Shown here one piece after another: positions 8,169 through 17,865 of a stretch of DNA of 64,000 nucleotides (positions are counted from its first letter, which is position 1; each line of letters begins with the position of its first letter). Position numbers and translations under genes: made by a program. This DNA comes from Actinomycetota bacterium. GTDB lineage: Bacteria > Actinomycetota > Acidimicrobiia > Acidimicrobiales > Microtrichaceae. Under the pieces are notes generated by a model. The model made no database searches. It was not told where the DNA came from and saw nothing but the letters and a program-made list of their open reading frames with translations. The stretch is taken from assembly GCA_016703525.1 (NCBI GenBank), contig JADJBW010000001.1, forward strand, positions 62,001 through 126,000, given 5' to 3'.

Positions 8169-9155
8169 TCAGCCCGAGGCGACGGCCACGCTGATCTCCA
8201 CCGTTGTCCCGGGCGCGACCTCCGCCCCAGGCGGCATGCCCTGGCTGAGCACCCGGCCGGCGTTGAGATCTCCGGCAGCGACGGGCACCGGGACCACCTT
8301 CGCCACCAGATCGGCGGCCTTGAGCAGCGACTCGGCGGTGCCCTGCGACAGCCCGGCGAGATAGGGCACCTCGGCCGTGGGAGCGGGCCCGGTCACCTCG
8401 ATCTCGACGGGGGTGTCCTTCGGTATCGCAGCGCCGGCCGCGGGGCTCGTCGAGAGCACCACGCCCTCGGGCTGATCCTCGCGGTGCACCTTCCGGATCG
8501 TCCCGACCGCCAGGCCGGAGCGGCCCAACTCGACGAGCGCCTGCGCCAACGGCAGGTTCACCATGGCCGGAACCGTGCGCGGGGCGGGTCCGCTGCTCAC
8601 CAGCACCTGCACCGCCGCGCCGGCCGGGGCGCGGGAGCCCGCGGCGGGGTTGGTCCCGATCACCTCGCCCACGCGGATCGACTCGTGGGGCGTGTCGACG
8701 GTCTGCGGCGTGAGGCCGGCGGCCGAGATGACCGCTGTGGCGTCCAGCGCCTGCTGACCGGACACGGCAGGAACCGACTGGCCCAACGGACCGTCGCTCG
8801 CGATGATCCGCACCACATCGCCCTGTTGCAGCAATCGTCCGGCCAACGGGTCCTGTGCGAACACGGCGCCCTTCGCGACGCTCTCGTTGGGACGAAACAG
8901 CACGTTCACCACCAGGCCCAGGGCCTCGAGCTGCCCGCGTGCGCCTGCGATATCGAGACCCGCCACCGACGGCAGTTCCAGCCGCGCCAGTTCCACCGAC
9001 TCCTTGGGTTGGAGTTGCGCCACGAACTGCACGATCGCAAGCCCGAGCAGCGCGGCAACGACGCCGATGCCAAGCGTGAGTTTGAGGCGCGATCGCGTTC
9101 CGTCCACCACTTCGGGCGGGCCGGTGGCCGAACGGCGGACGGGTGCGGCGCTCAT
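8169..9155 (-). CDS. Kinase-less PASTA-domain membrane protein (second)
   Basis: 328 aa. A short cytosolic tail is followed by one membrane segment near residues 28-50 (LTLGIGVVAALLGLAIVQFV). Then come about four PASTA repeats, each opening with a VP-type strand (LPSVAGL, VPAVSGQ, VPAMVNL, VPYLAGL) and closing with S/V-x-GP or similar. PASTA domains bind uncrosslinked peptidoglycan or beta-lactams. There is no kinase, transpeptidase or other catalytic domain. The ATG at 9155 overlaps the preceding stop as ATGA, indicating translational coupling to the sister PASTA gene and, through it, to pknB. Confidence 0.85.
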   Translation of the reverse strand: MSAAPVRRSATGPPEVVDGTRSRLKLTLGIGVVAALLGLAIVQFVAQLQPKESVELARLELPSVAGLDIAGARGQLEALGLVVNVLFRPNESVAKGAVFAQDPLAGRLLQQGDVVRIIASDGPLGQSVPAVSGQQALDATAVISAAGLTPQTVDTPHESIRVGEVIGTNPAAGSRAPAGAAVQVLVSSGPAPRTVPAMVNLPLAQALVELGRSGLAVGTIRKVHREDQPEGVVLSTSPAAGAAIPKDTPVEIEVTGPAPTAEVPYLAGLSQGTAESLLKAADLVAKVVPVPVAAGDLNAGRVLSQGMPPGAEVAPGTTVEISVAVASG

Positions 9156-10249
9156 GGTGCGGGTCGCGTGGTGGTCGTGGTCGACGGCACCGTCGAGGTC
9201 GTCGTGGTGGTCGGCTGTGTGGTGGTCGTCGTCGTGGTCGTCGCTGGCAGCGTGGGCGGCGGCAGCGGAATGGTGGTGGCGGGTGGCGGCCGCTCGGCGC
9301 GCCGAACCGTGAGCGTGACGACCGAACCGGGGCGCAGCTTGGTGCCGGCGGACGGCAGCTGTGCCAGCACCTTGCCATCGCTCGGATCTCCGACCGGGCC
9401 GAGCTGGGTCAACTCGCCGACGACGAACCCTGCCGCGGTCAGTCGGGCCGCCGCGTCGCTCTGTTGGCGCCCGGTCACGTCGGGCACGCCCACCGGCGCC
9501 GGCCCGGCCGACACCAACAGGTTGATCACGGTGTCGCGGTCGGCAACGGTGCCCACGGGCGGGTCGGTGCCCACAACAGCGTCCTTCGGCAGCGTGGGGT
9601 TGTCGGTCGGGGTGACCGTGCCGAGGGTGAAGCCCGACTTGCCGAGCAGAAACGCTGCGCCTTCCACGGCGAGTCCCGACACCTCGGGCACCGGGCGCTT
9701 CACGGGTCCCAACGACACGGTCAGGTTCACCGATGTTCCGCCGAGCACCTGCGTGCCGGGTGCGGGGCTCTGCGACGCGACGGTCTTGGCGGCGACGAGC
9801 TCGTCGTTGACACGCTCGATGGTCACGTCGAGATCGAGCGCTTCGAGTGTCTTCTGAGCGGTGCGCTCGTCGGCGCCCACCAAGTTGGGCAGCGTCGAGA
9901 TCCGAACGCCGCGACTCACCACCACGATGACGTTGCCGTCGCGGGGCATGGTCGAGGCGGCGGCCGGGCGCTGGCGGATCGTGTAACCGCGCTCCACGGT
10001 GGAGGAGAACGCGAACTCGACTGTGCCGTGCAGTTCGGCTTCCTGGATCTTCACGAGCGCCTTCACCTGCGTGAGTCCGCCCACGTCGGGCACGCTCACG
10101 TCGAAGAGGTGCCCGGTGACGATGTCGATCGGGTTGAGGGTCGGCGACATGCCGAACAGCACCACGGCGGCCGCCGCGAACAGCACGGCGAACGTCAGAG
10201 GCGTCGCTCCGGATCGCCCGGGGAGCGTCCGGCGTGCGACGACGTTCAC
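9152..10249 (-). CDS. Kinase-less PASTA-domain membrane protein (first)
   Basis: 365 aa from a GTG start that overlaps the pknB stop (GTGA). One membrane segment lies around residues 17-37 (PLTFAVLFAAAAVVLFGMSP). About four PASTA repeats follow (VPDVGGL, LPNLVGA, VPEVSGL, VPDVTGR). A C-terminal tail of about 45 residues is almost entirely Pro and Thr. It probably displays PASTA domains outside the cell as a partner or decoy receptor for PknB. The Thr/Pro tail is a candidate for O-glycosylation or wall spanning. The function is inferred from context. Confidence 0.85.
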   Translation of the reverse strand: MNVVARRTLPGRSGATPLTFAVLFAAAAVVLFGMSPTLNPIDIVTGHLFDVSVPDVGGLTQVKALVKIQEAELHGTVEFAFSSTVERGYTIRQRPAAASTMPRDGNVIVVVSRGVRISTLPNLVGADERTAQKTLEALDLDVTIERVNDELVAAKTVASQSPAPGTQVLGGTSVNLTVSLGPVKRPVPEVSGLAVEGAAFLLGKSGFTLGTVTPTDNPTLPKDAVVGTDPPVGTVADRDTVINLLVSAGPAPVGVPDVTGRQQSDAAARLTAAGFVVGELTQLGPVGDPSDGKVLAQLPSAGTKLRPGSVVTLTVRRAERPPPATTIPLPPPTLPATTTTTTTTQPTTTTTSTVPSTTTTTRPAP

Positions 10250-12238
10250 GGCGACGTGGTGGTACTCGCCGGCGATGTGGTGGTCGACGCCGCGCTGGCC
10301 ACACCCACGGTGATCGTGACCGTGGAGCCCGGGTCCACCAGTGTTCCCGCCGCCGGGTCGACCTCGATGACTCGACCCGTGTTCGGATCCCCGACGGGAA
10401 CCGACTTCGTCTTCACTTCGGCCTCCAGGCCCTTCGCCTGAATGGCGGACCGGGCCGCATCCTCGGGCTGACCCTTCACCGCAGGCACCTTCACCTGCTG
10501 AGGGCCGTCCGAGATGATGAGGCTGATCGGCGCGCCCTTGGCCGCTTCACCCGTCGGCGAGGTGCCGACGACCTTGTCCTTCGCCACGTCGGCGGAGGCC
10601 TGCCGTTGGTCGTCGCCCACCACGAACCCTGCGTCGGTGAGCGCCTTGCGGGCCGCGTCGACCGGCTTGCCCTTCACGTCGGGGATGGCGACCGAGGCCT
10701 TCCCCTTCGATACGCGCAGCACGATCTCGCCGCCCTTGGGTGCGGGGGTGTCCTGCGCGGGCACGCTCTCGATGACCTTGCCGGTCTCGATGGTGTCGTG
10801 TTCGACCTGTTCGCTGCGAACGGTGAATCCCGCGTCCTTCAGCGCTGCGGTCGCCTCGGCTTCGGAGAGCCCGTTCACCTTGGGGACCGCCACCATGTCG
10901 GGTCCGGTCGACACGAAGATCGTGACGTCGCCACCCTTCTCGAGCTTGGCGTTGGCGTCGGGGGTCTGACGGAACACCACGCCGACGGCCGCGTCGGTGG
11001 AGGCCTGGCGCGTGACGACCGGGTTGAACCCTTCGTCGGTCAGCTTCTTCGTGGCGTCGGCCTCTTGCAGATCGACCACATTGGGCACGGTCAACTGGTC
11101 GCCGCTCGTATCCGACAGGCTCTGCACGAACCAGTAGCCGAGGCCGCCGAGCGCAAGGAGCAACACGAGCGCAGCGGCGACGAACATGCCGGTACGGCTG
11201 GGTGCGTCGTCGGGTTCGGGGCCGACGGCCACAGGCGTTGCCGCCGGTGCCGGCTGTGCCACCGGCGCGGCCACAGTCGCCGCGACGGTGGTAGGCGCCG
11301 CTGTCTGCACCGGCATTGCCGTTGTCGCGGCGGCATCGGCGGTGGGGTTGGCGACGGTCCGTTGGCCTGCCTGCTCGGCGAGCGTAGCGGCACCGTCGAG
11401 GTAGCGGCGAAGGTCGGCGCGCAGGTCGTCGGCCGAGAGGTAGCGCTGGTCGGGTGCCTTGGCGAGGAGGCGGCCGATGATCGCTTCGAGCCCGGCGGGG
11501 ATGCCGGCGACGATCTGCGACGGTCGTGGCGGCAGTTCCTGCACGTGCTTGTAGGCGATGGCGACCGGGGACTCTCCCACGAATGGCGGGCGGCCGCACA
11601 CGATCTCGAACAGCACAACGCCCAGCGAGTACAGGTCGGAGCGGGCGTCGACCTGGAACCCCTGGGCCTGCTCGGGCGAGAAGTACGCGGCGGTGCCCAT
11701 GACCGAGCCGGCCTGGGTGAGTTCGTCGGAGGGCGACGACAGCGCGCGGGCGATGCCGAAGTCGGTCACCTTCACCGTGCCCGATGTCGACACCAACACG
11801 TTGCCCGGCTTGATGTCGCGGTGCACGACGCCGCGCTGGTGGGCGTGGCCGAGCGCTCCGGCGACCTCGAAGGCCATCGTGGCGGCGCGCTGCGGGTTGA
11901 GCGGTCCGGCCTGGCGAACCACCTCGGCAAGCGACTGGCCCTCCACGTACTCCATGACGATGTAGTACGTGCCGGCCTCGGCGCCCCAGTCGTACACGCC
12001 GACGATGTTGGGGTGCGACAGGTTGGCCGCAGCCTGGGCCTCGCGGCGGAATCGCTCGACGAAGGCTGGGTCGGTCGCGAACTCGGGGAACAACACCTTC
12101 ACGGCGACGGGCCGATCAAGCGCTGTCGCGGGCCAGGAACACATCTGCCATGCCGCCGCGAGCGATACGACGGTGGATCTCGTAGCGCCCGCCAAGGACG
12201 ACCGGCGGAGGGGAGCCCGCTGAATCGGTGGAAGTCAT
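10246..12238 (-). CDS. pknB: Ser/Thr protein kinase PknB with four PASTA domains; frameshift in this sequence
   Basis: Starting at the ATG at 12238, the kinase opens with LGGRYEIHRRIARGGMADVFLARDSA, then hits TGA. The continuation LDRPVAVKVLF lies in another frame. The break is at about 12116-12121, between the glycine loop and the VAVK lysine. Downstream are HRDIKPGN, DFG and an SPEQ activation segment, then a Pro/Ala/Thr linker, one membrane helix (FVAAALVLLLALGGLGYWFV), four PASTA repeats and a Thr/Ser tail. Restoring two bases (GCGC to GCGCGC) gives the length seen in Mycobacterium PknB. The kinase senses muropeptides and phosphorylates wall-synthesis proteins. Confidence 0.88.
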
Positions 12239-12349
12239 GCGAGACGTGAGCCTAGTGAGCGTGTCCGCCGGTTCCGCGGCATCGGCGCGGCGAATCGGCC
12301 TCCACCGTTGATCGATGCGCCGCGCCACCGGCGAACGGCCGGCGCGCGG

Positions 12350-13879
12350 TCATCGGCCCGGCTGGGGTGACGAGATCGGTCGGAGCGCCGCTTCGAGCAC
12401 CGACCGGGCGATCGGCGCGGCGACCTTGCCGCCGGTCTGCTCGCTCGCGCCGGGCTGGCCTTCCACGATCACGGCCACGGCGACCGACGGCACTGCACCC
12501 GGGTCGCCGGCGAATCCGATGATCCACGCGTGGGATCGCGGCGGCGTTGTTCCGAGCTGCGCGGTGCCGGTCTTGCCACCGACCACGCGGCCCTCGATCC
12601 CGAGGCGCGACGCCGTGCCGTTCGCGACCACGTCGACCATGGCGCTGCGCAGCACCTCGGCGTTCGCCGAGGTCATCACCTCGCGCCACACCGAGGTGTC
12701 GAACTTCTCCACCGCCTTCGCGTCGCGGTCGCGAATCTCGGCCATCACGTGGGGTGTCATCGTGGTTCCACCGTTGGCAACGGCCGCGGCGACGAGCGCC
12801 ATCTGCAGCGGCGTGGCCGACACGTCGCCCTGGCCGATCCCCGAGATCGCCAGCGCCGGGGTGTTCTCGTAGACCTTCGCGTCGCCGGGGTTGGCGCCGT
12901 CGCGCAGCGGCTTGCCGAAGTCGGTCGGGAACACCGATTTCGCGGGCTGGGGCAGATCGATCGGCACGGTCTGGTTGAAGCCGAAGTCCTCGGCCTCTTT
13001 GATCATCGGGTCCGGTCCGAGCAGTTCGGCCGCCATCTGGGCGAACACCGAGTTGCACGACACGCGCAGCGCGTCGACCACGTTGCCGCCGCAGGTGGAG
13101 CCGTCGAAGTTCGAGAGCTCGCGGGTGGTGAGCGGCGGCTGATACGACCGGGCCTTGGGGAACTCGGGTGTGGTCGCGGTGACCTTGCCGGACTCGAGAC
13201 CCGCGGCGGCAGTCACGATCTTGAAGGTCGAGCCGGGGAAGTAGCGCTCTTGGTATGAACGGGCAAGCTGCGGCTTGTCGGGGCTCGCGGCGAGCAGGTC
13301 GCGGGCCGCCTTGGCGACCGAGTCGTCGTTGGTGGAGATGAGGTTCGGGTCGTAGCTGGGGTTCGACCAGAGGGCGAGCACGGCGCCGCTGCGCGGGTCG
13401 ATCGCCACGACCGAGCCCTTGCGGTCGCCGAGCGCCTGCTTGGCGGCTTCCTGCACGTCGGATCGCAACGTCAGCACCACGGTGCCCACATTGGGTTCCT
13501 CGGAGAACGGGTTGGTGATGCCGCCGAGTTGGAAGTCGGCGGTTCGCCCCGACAGCTGGTCGTGGTACCGCCGCTCCACGCCGCTGCTGCCGTAGTTGAA
13601 CGAGTAGGTGCCGACGACGTGGGCGAAGAGATCACCGGTCGGGTAGGTGCGCTGGTAGTGGAACTGGCCGCGTTCCTCGTCGGAGTGGGCGACCAGACGA
13701 CCATCGGCGGTCACGATGTCGCCGCGGGGGCGGTTGAAGTCGCGTTCGATCCGACGCTTGTTGTCGGGTTGGGTGTTGAGGTCATCGGCGTCGAAGACCT
13801 GCAACACGTTGAGGCGGATGAACAGCGCGCCGTAGCAGGCAACCAGGAACAGCGCGAGGCCGCGGAGCCGGCGGTTCAT
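12350..13879 (-). CDS. pbpA: Class B penicillin-binding protein PbpA
   Basis: 509 aa. The ATG at 13879 overlaps the rodA stop (ATGA). An N-terminal signal anchor (LRGLALFLVACYGALFIRL) precedes a dimerisation domain. The transpeptidase domain has SxxK in PGSTFKIV (Ser about 217), SxN as SCN, and KTG in GGKTGTAQ (about 437). It crosslinks peptidoglycan in the periplasm-like space and is the cognate partner of the adjacent SEDS protein. There are no PASTA repeats at the C terminus. A 111-bp gap separates it from pknB. Confidence 0.92.
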   Translation of the reverse strand: MNRRLRGLALFLVACYGALFIRLNVLQVFDADDLNTQPDNKRRIERDFNRPRGDIVTADGRLVAHSDEERGQFHYQRTYPTGDLFAHVVGTYSFNYGSSGVERRYHDQLSGRTADFQLGGITNPFSEEPNVGTVVLTLRSDVQEAAKQALGDRKGSVVAIDPRSGAVLALWSNPSYDPNLISTNDDSVAKAARDLLAASPDKPQLARSYQERYFPGSTFKIVTAAAGLESGKVTATTPEFPKARSYQPPLTTRELSNFDGSTCGGNVVDALRVSCNSVFAQMAAELLGPDPMIKEAEDFGFNQTVPIDLPQPAKSVFPTDFGKPLRDGANPGDAKVYENTPALAISGIGQGDVSATPLQMALVAAAVANGGTTMTPHVMAEIRDRDAKAVEKFDTSVWREVMTSANAEVLRSAMVDVVANGTASRLGIEGRVVGGKTGTAQLGTTPPRSHAWIIGFAGDPGAVPSVAVAVIVEGQPGASEQTGGKVAAPIARSVLEAALRPISSPQPGR

Positions 13880-15192
13880 GCGGGCACCGTGATGACGGTC
13901 GTGGCGTCGTCGAGCACGGGGCGCCGGCGCGACACCTCGTCGGACAGGCGAACGAGTAGTGCGAGCACGATCCAGTTCGACACGAGCGACGAGCCGCCGT
14001 ACGACACGAACGGGAGAGTGACGCCGGTGAGCGGAAGCAGCCGCGTCACGCCGGCCATGATGACGAACGACTGGAAGCCCAACAGCGTGGTGAGGCCGCA
14101 GGCGAGCAGCTTGGCGAACGGATCCGACACCGTGACCGCTGCCCGCAGGCCACATCCGACGAGCACGAGGAACGCGATGAGCACGGCGGTCGAGCCGAAT
14201 AGCCCGAGTTCCTCGCCGATGACCGCGTAGATGAAGTCGGTTTCCTCGTAGGGGATGCGACCGGCGACGCCGAGGCCGAGGCCGGTTCCCCCGATCCCAC
14301 CCCACGCGAACGCGTAGCTCGACTGGACGACCTGGAATCCCTTGCCGGAGCGGTCCTGCCACGGGTCGAGCCACATGGCGACTCGGGTCTGCACGTGCGT
14401 GAACATGCTCCAGGCGAGGTATGCGCCGCCGCCGAAGAGGGTGGTGCCGACGATCAGGTACGAGGCGCGGCCGGTCGACACCCAGAGCACGGTCATGAAC
14501 AGTGCGAAGAACAGCAGCGCCGAGCCGAGGTCGCGCTGGAACATCATCACCATGAGCGAGAAGCCCCAGGCCACGATCACGGGCGCCAAGTGGCGCGGGT
14601 CGGGCGTGGTGAAGCGTCCGATCCGGAACGTGGCCGTGCTCAACAACTCGCGTCGTTCCACCAGGTAGGCGGCGAAGAAGACGGCGAGGGCGATCTTGGC
14701 GAACTCACCGGGTTGAAACCCGACCGGGCCGATGCGCACCCAGATCTTTGACCCGTTGATCGGAGCGGTGCCGACCTTCGGAACCAGCGGGAGCACGAGC
14801 AGCACCACGCCGAGCAGGCCGACGGTGTAGCGCAGGCGTTCGAGCGAGCGGACGCGACGCACCACGGCGAGCGTGATGACGAAGCCGGTGATGCCCACGG
14901 CGGTCCATGCCGCTTGCTGGCCGGCGAGGTCGGGATTGAGACGGGCGATCATCACGTAGCCGATGCCGTTGAGCAGCACGGCAATCGGCACGAACAGCGG
15001 GTCGGCGTTGGGGGCCAGACGGCGCACCGCGATGTGTGCGACGGCGAACAGCCCCAGCACCACCCCCAGGAACGGCCCGATGTTCGCCGGAATCGAGGCG
15101 CTGCGGCCGAGCGATGCCAGCACGTAGGCGCCGACGATGATGATGGCGACCATCACCAGGAGCCCGACTTCGGTGAAGCGACGTGAGCGCAC
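13876..15192 (-). CDS. rodA: SEDS-family peptidoglycan polymerase RodA/FtsW
   Basis: 438 aa from a GTG at 15192. It is polytopic with about 10-12 membrane helices. SEDS signatures include FQPGEFAK, FQRDLGSALLFF (with the conserved Asp), RVAMWLDPW, and the C-terminal TGVTLPFVSYGGSSLV. It polymerises lipid II glycan strands and works with the class B PBP encoded just downstream. Only 6 bp separate it from pstP. RodA rather than FtsW is chosen because of pairing with pbpA in the pknB cluster. Confidence 0.92.
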   Translation of the reverse strand: MRSRRFTEVGLLVMVAIIIVGAYVLASLGRSASIPANIGPFLGVVLGLFAVAHIAVRRLAPNADPLFVPIAVLLNGIGYVMIARLNPDLAGQQAAWTAVGITGFVITLAVVRRVRSLERLRYTVGLLGVVLLVLPLVPKVGTAPINGSKIWVRIGPVGFQPGEFAKIALAVFFAAYLVERRELLSTATFRIGRFTTPDPRHLAPVIVAWGFSLMVMMFQRDLGSALLFFALFMTVLWVSTGRASYLIVGTTLFGGGAYLAWSMFTHVQTRVAMWLDPWQDRSGKGFQVVQSSYAFAWGGIGGTGLGLGVAGRIPYEETDFIYAVIGEELGLFGSTAVLIAFLVLVGCGLRAAVTVSDPFAKLLACGLTTLLGFQSFVIMAGVTRLLPLTGVTLPFVSYGGSSLVSNWIVLALLVRLSDEVSRRRPVLDDATTVITVPA

Positions 15193-15198
15193 GTGTCG

Positions 15199-16515
15199 TC
15201 AGAAGCCCGGCGACGGCACGACGGGTACAACCGGCGGGATCGTCACAATCGGCAGCGTCGTCGTCGTCGTGGTCGTCGTCGTCGTGGTCGTCGTCGTCGT
15301 GGTCGTGATGCGGTCCCGCAAGGTTTCCACGTAGTCCTGGGCCGCGGCGAGGTCCGCCTGGTCGACACCTGAGCGAAGCGATTCGCGAATCGATTCGTCG
15401 GTCACGTCGTCGAGGGTGAGGTTCTGGCGAAGCACGATCGGGTCGATCCACAACACGCCGTCTTTGGGACCTTGGAAGATCACGATCTCGTCGCCCTGCA
15501 CTCCGACCGAGTAGGTGTAGCGGGAGTACCAGCCGACGCCCCCGACGGCGACCGCGAACACTGCGGCGACCGCCACGGCGAAGAGCGCACCACGCCAACT
15601 GAAGCGACGCGGGCGGCGCCGTGAGGCGCTCGATGCGCCGGCGGCGTCCCCGGCGCTGCTGCCTGCAGTTCTGCCTGCAGTACTGCCCGGCGCCGTGACC
15701 ACGACCGGGTCGAGCCCGGTGAGTGTCGGTGTGACGGTTTGGGCGGTCGAGTGACGGGTGAGCCGCGCGGCGACGCTCAGTTCGGCCACGCTCGGGTCGG
15801 CCGGTTCGACGTCGCTCACCTCGACCACCACGCACGTGACGTTGTCGCGGCCGCCGTTCTCGTTGGCGCGGCGCACCAGTTCGTTCGCGGCGGCCTCAGG
15901 CGAGTCGGAGCCGCTCAAGATGTCGGCGATCTTCGGCTCCGACACCTCGTTGGTCAGCCCGTCGGAGCAGAGCAGGAAGCGGTCGCCGTTCATCACGACC
16001 ACGTCCCATCCGTCGACGTCGACGTAGGGCTCGATGCCGAGCGCGCGGGTCACGACGTTGCGTTGGGGGTGCACCTCGGCCTGGGCACGGGTGAGGCGAC
16101 CTTCGCGAACGAGGCCTTCCACAAAGGAATGGTCCTCGCTGATCTGGGTGAGCCGGCCGTTGGTGTGGAGGTACACGCGGGAGTCGCCCACGTTGACGAC
16201 CGAACAGCGATCGGGCCCGGTTGCCGCGAGCGCGCACAGGGTGGTGCCCATGCCGGTCAGGTCGTGGCGTTCGCTCGCACGCAGGTGCACCGCCGAGTTG
16301 GCGGTCTGGACCGCGAGCAGGAGCGAATCGACGTTGGGATGGTCGGTCGCGGCCTGCACGAACGACTCGACCGCTTCGGCCGAGGCGACTTCGCCGCCGA
16401 GGTGTCCGCCCATGCCGTCGGCGACGGCGACCACGTGGTCGGCGACGGCGAACGAGTCCTCGTTCAGGCTGCGGACTTGTCCGACGTCGGTTGCGGCGGC
16501 GATGACGAGGCGCAT
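15199..16515 (-). CDS. pstP: PP2C-type Ser/Thr phosphatase PstP with poly-Thr tail
   Basis: 438 aa. The N-terminal PP2C domain (about 1-240) has the metal-binding motifs RSLNEDSF, VADGMGGHLGGE, GDSRVYL, CSDGLTNEV and GGRDNVT. A disordered linker and one membrane helix (ALFAVAVAAVFAVAVGGVGW) follow, then an outer domain of about 75 residues. The C terminus has an uninterrupted run of about 18 Thr and a Pro/Val-rich end. It dephosphorylates PknB and its substrates. The start ATG overlaps the fhaB stop. The Thr run is encoded by a slippage-prone GTC/GTG repeat. Confidence 0.92.
   Translation of the reverse strand: MRLVIAAATDVGQVRSLNEDSFAVADHVVAVADGMGGHLGGEVASAEAVESFVQAATDHPNVDSLLLAVQTANSAVHLRASERHDLTGMGTTLCALAATGPDRCSVVNVGDSRVYLHTNGRLTQISEDHSFVEGLVREGRLTRAQAEVHPQRNVVTRALGIEPYVDVDGWDVVVMNGDRFLLCSDGLTNEVSEPKIADILSGSDSPEAAANELVRRANENGGRDNVTCVVVEVSDVEPADPSVAELSVAARLTRHSTAQTVTPTLTGLDPVVVTAPGSTAGRTAGSSAGDAAGASSASRRRPRRFSWRGALFAVAVAAVFAVAVGGVGWYSRYTYSVGVQGDEIVIFQGPKDGVLWIDPIVLRQNLTLDDVTDESIRESLRSGVDQADLAAAQDYVETLRDRITTTTTTTTTTTTTTTTTLPIVTIPPVVPVVPSPGF
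15257..15306. repeat. GTC-rich tandem repeat encoding poly-Thr
   Basis: Imperfect tandem units of four GTC triplets plus GTG (period about 15 bp), read on the minus strand as Thr codons of the pstP tail. Being a triplet repeat, length changes would keep the frame but vary the tail length. Confidence 0.85.
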
Positions 16516-17003
16516 CACCGGACCTCGATCACGATGCCGCCGAGTTGGATCTGGTCGCCGATGCCGAGGAGGACCGAGCCGCCGATGGCCGCGCCGTTCA
16601 CGAACGTGCCGTTCGTGGAGCCGAGGTCTTCGAGCGTCCACTGCCCGTCGAGGTGCACGATGCGTGCGTGGGTGCCCGACAGGAAGCTGTCGTTGAGCAC
16701 GATGGAGCATTGGGTGCCGCGGCCGAGCGTGAGTCCGTCGGCCAACGCATAGGCGGTGAGCGGTTCGGTCGCCGGTTGCACGATCACCAGTGCCGACGGG
16801 TCGCCCCGAGGCTCGCGCCGACGTTGCTTGCGGTCGCGGCGCGACGCCTTGGGTTCGGCAGAGCCGACCGTCGCCGGTGCCGCGCCTGCGGTGTCGACAC
16901 GGGCGACCTCGACCCACACCACGCGCAGGACGCGCAGGAAGAAGAGGTAGAGGAGGATCAGCAAGCAGATCTTGAGGAGCGTGAGCAGCTGTTCGGGCAC
17001 CAT
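16515..17003 (-). CDS. fhaB: FHA-domain membrane protein FhaB
   Basis: 162 aa. An N-terminal membrane helix (LLKICLLILLYLFFLRVLRVVWVEV) is followed by a basic linker and a C-terminal FHA domain with LGRGTQCSIVLND, SGTHARI and GSTNGTFVNG. These are the phosphothreonine-binding residues. This is the FhaB/FipA architecture, an adaptor that reads PknA/PknB phosphorylation near division and elongation proteins. Its stop overlaps the pstP start by one base, and fhaA lies 11 bp upstream. Confidence 0.9.
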   Translation of the reverse strand: MVPEQLLTLLKICLLILLYLFFLRVLRVVWVEVARVDTAGAAPATVGSAEPKASRRDRKQRRREPRGDPSALVIVQPATEPLTAYALADGLTLGRGTQCSIVLNDSFLSGTHARIVHLDGQWTLEDLGSTNGTFVNGAAIGGSVLLGIGDQIQLGGIVIEVR

Positions 17004-17014
17004 CGCAGCCGTCC

Positions 17015-17674
17015 TCAGTCGAGTTCGTAGCGCAGCACGGTGGCCCCGAAGCGGAGCTCGTCGCCGTCGTGGAGTGGATGTTCGCTGATTCGCTGGCCGT
17101 TCACCGCGGTGCCGTTCGTGGAACCGAGGTCGACGATGACGAACCCGTCGCCGCCGGGGCGAATCTCGGCGTGGCGGCGCGAGGCGTTGGTGTCGGCGAG
17201 CACGATGGCGGAGTCGGCCTGGCGTCCGATGGTGAGGACGTACTCGCCGAGCGGCACGCGGTCGCCGCCGGGTAGGGCGAGGTGGGCGCGGACCGAGCCG
17301 GGCTCGGGCTGGCGGAAGCGGGCGTCGATGCGCATTGCGCCGGGCCGGCGCTCCGGGTCGAGCCCGAGTTGCACGTCGACGGGGCCGGCGAAGCGGTAGC
17401 CCTCCTCGGCGGCGTGCGAGCGGACGAGGTCGACCAGTTCGCGGCACAACACGTTGCCCATGTCGGCGAGCGAGTCGTGATCAGCGGCGCTGAGGTTGAT
17501 CGTGAACGAGTTCGGCACGACCGTTTCGCCCGACACGCCGACGCTGCGATGCGCATCGACCTCACGCACGAGCTTGCGGCCCAACTCGACCGGAGTGACC
17601 TCCGAGCGGAAGACGCGACCGAAGAAGCCTTCGACCCCTCGTTCAAGTCGTCGTTCGAAGTCAGCGAGACCCAC
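17015..17674 (-). CDS. fhaA: FHA-domain protein FhaA (DUF3662 + FHA)
   Basis: 219 aa from a GTG at 17674, giving MGLADFERRLERGVEGFFGRVF, which matches the family start; an open frame runs further upstream to 17749. The N-terminal DUF3662 domain (about 1-120) includes PNSFTINLS. The C-terminal FHA domain has IGRQADSAIVL, SRRHAEI and GSTNGTAVNG. The long linker seen in Mycobacterium FhaA is nearly absent. FhaA binds phosphorylated kinase or MurJ-associated partners to regulate peptidoglycan synthesis. First gene of the operon. Confidence 0.88.
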   Translation of the reverse strand: MGLADFERRLERGVEGFFGRVFRSEVTPVELGRKLVREVDAHRSVGVSGETVVPNSFTINLSAADHDSLADMGNVLCRELVDLVRSHAAEEGYRFAGPVDVQLGLDPERRPGAMRIDARFRQPEPGSVRAHLALPGGDRVPLGEYVLTIGRQADSAIVLADTNASRRHAEIRPGGDGFVIVDLGSTNGTAVNGQRISEHPLHDGDELRFGATVLRYELD

Positions 17675-17755
17675 GGCCCCTACGCTATCGGCCGCGCGGA
17701 ACGCGGTTGCCGCCACCTGATCGGTGTGGAGTATCGTCTGCACGCTCACTCACAT

Positions 17756-17837
<82 letters not shown>

Positions 17838-17865
17838 CTCGACCGTTGTCGAATTGACAGCAAGG

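Noticed and set aside
12100..12130. Programmed +1 frameshift in pknB like that of prfB
   Set aside because: The site reads GCT-TGA, where tRNA-Ala re-pairing on CTT would be poor. No upstream SD-like stimulator is evident, and restoring two bases fits family length better.
10234..12249. 671-aa plus-strand open frame
   Set aside because: Antisense to pknB, which has clear kinase and PASTA motifs.
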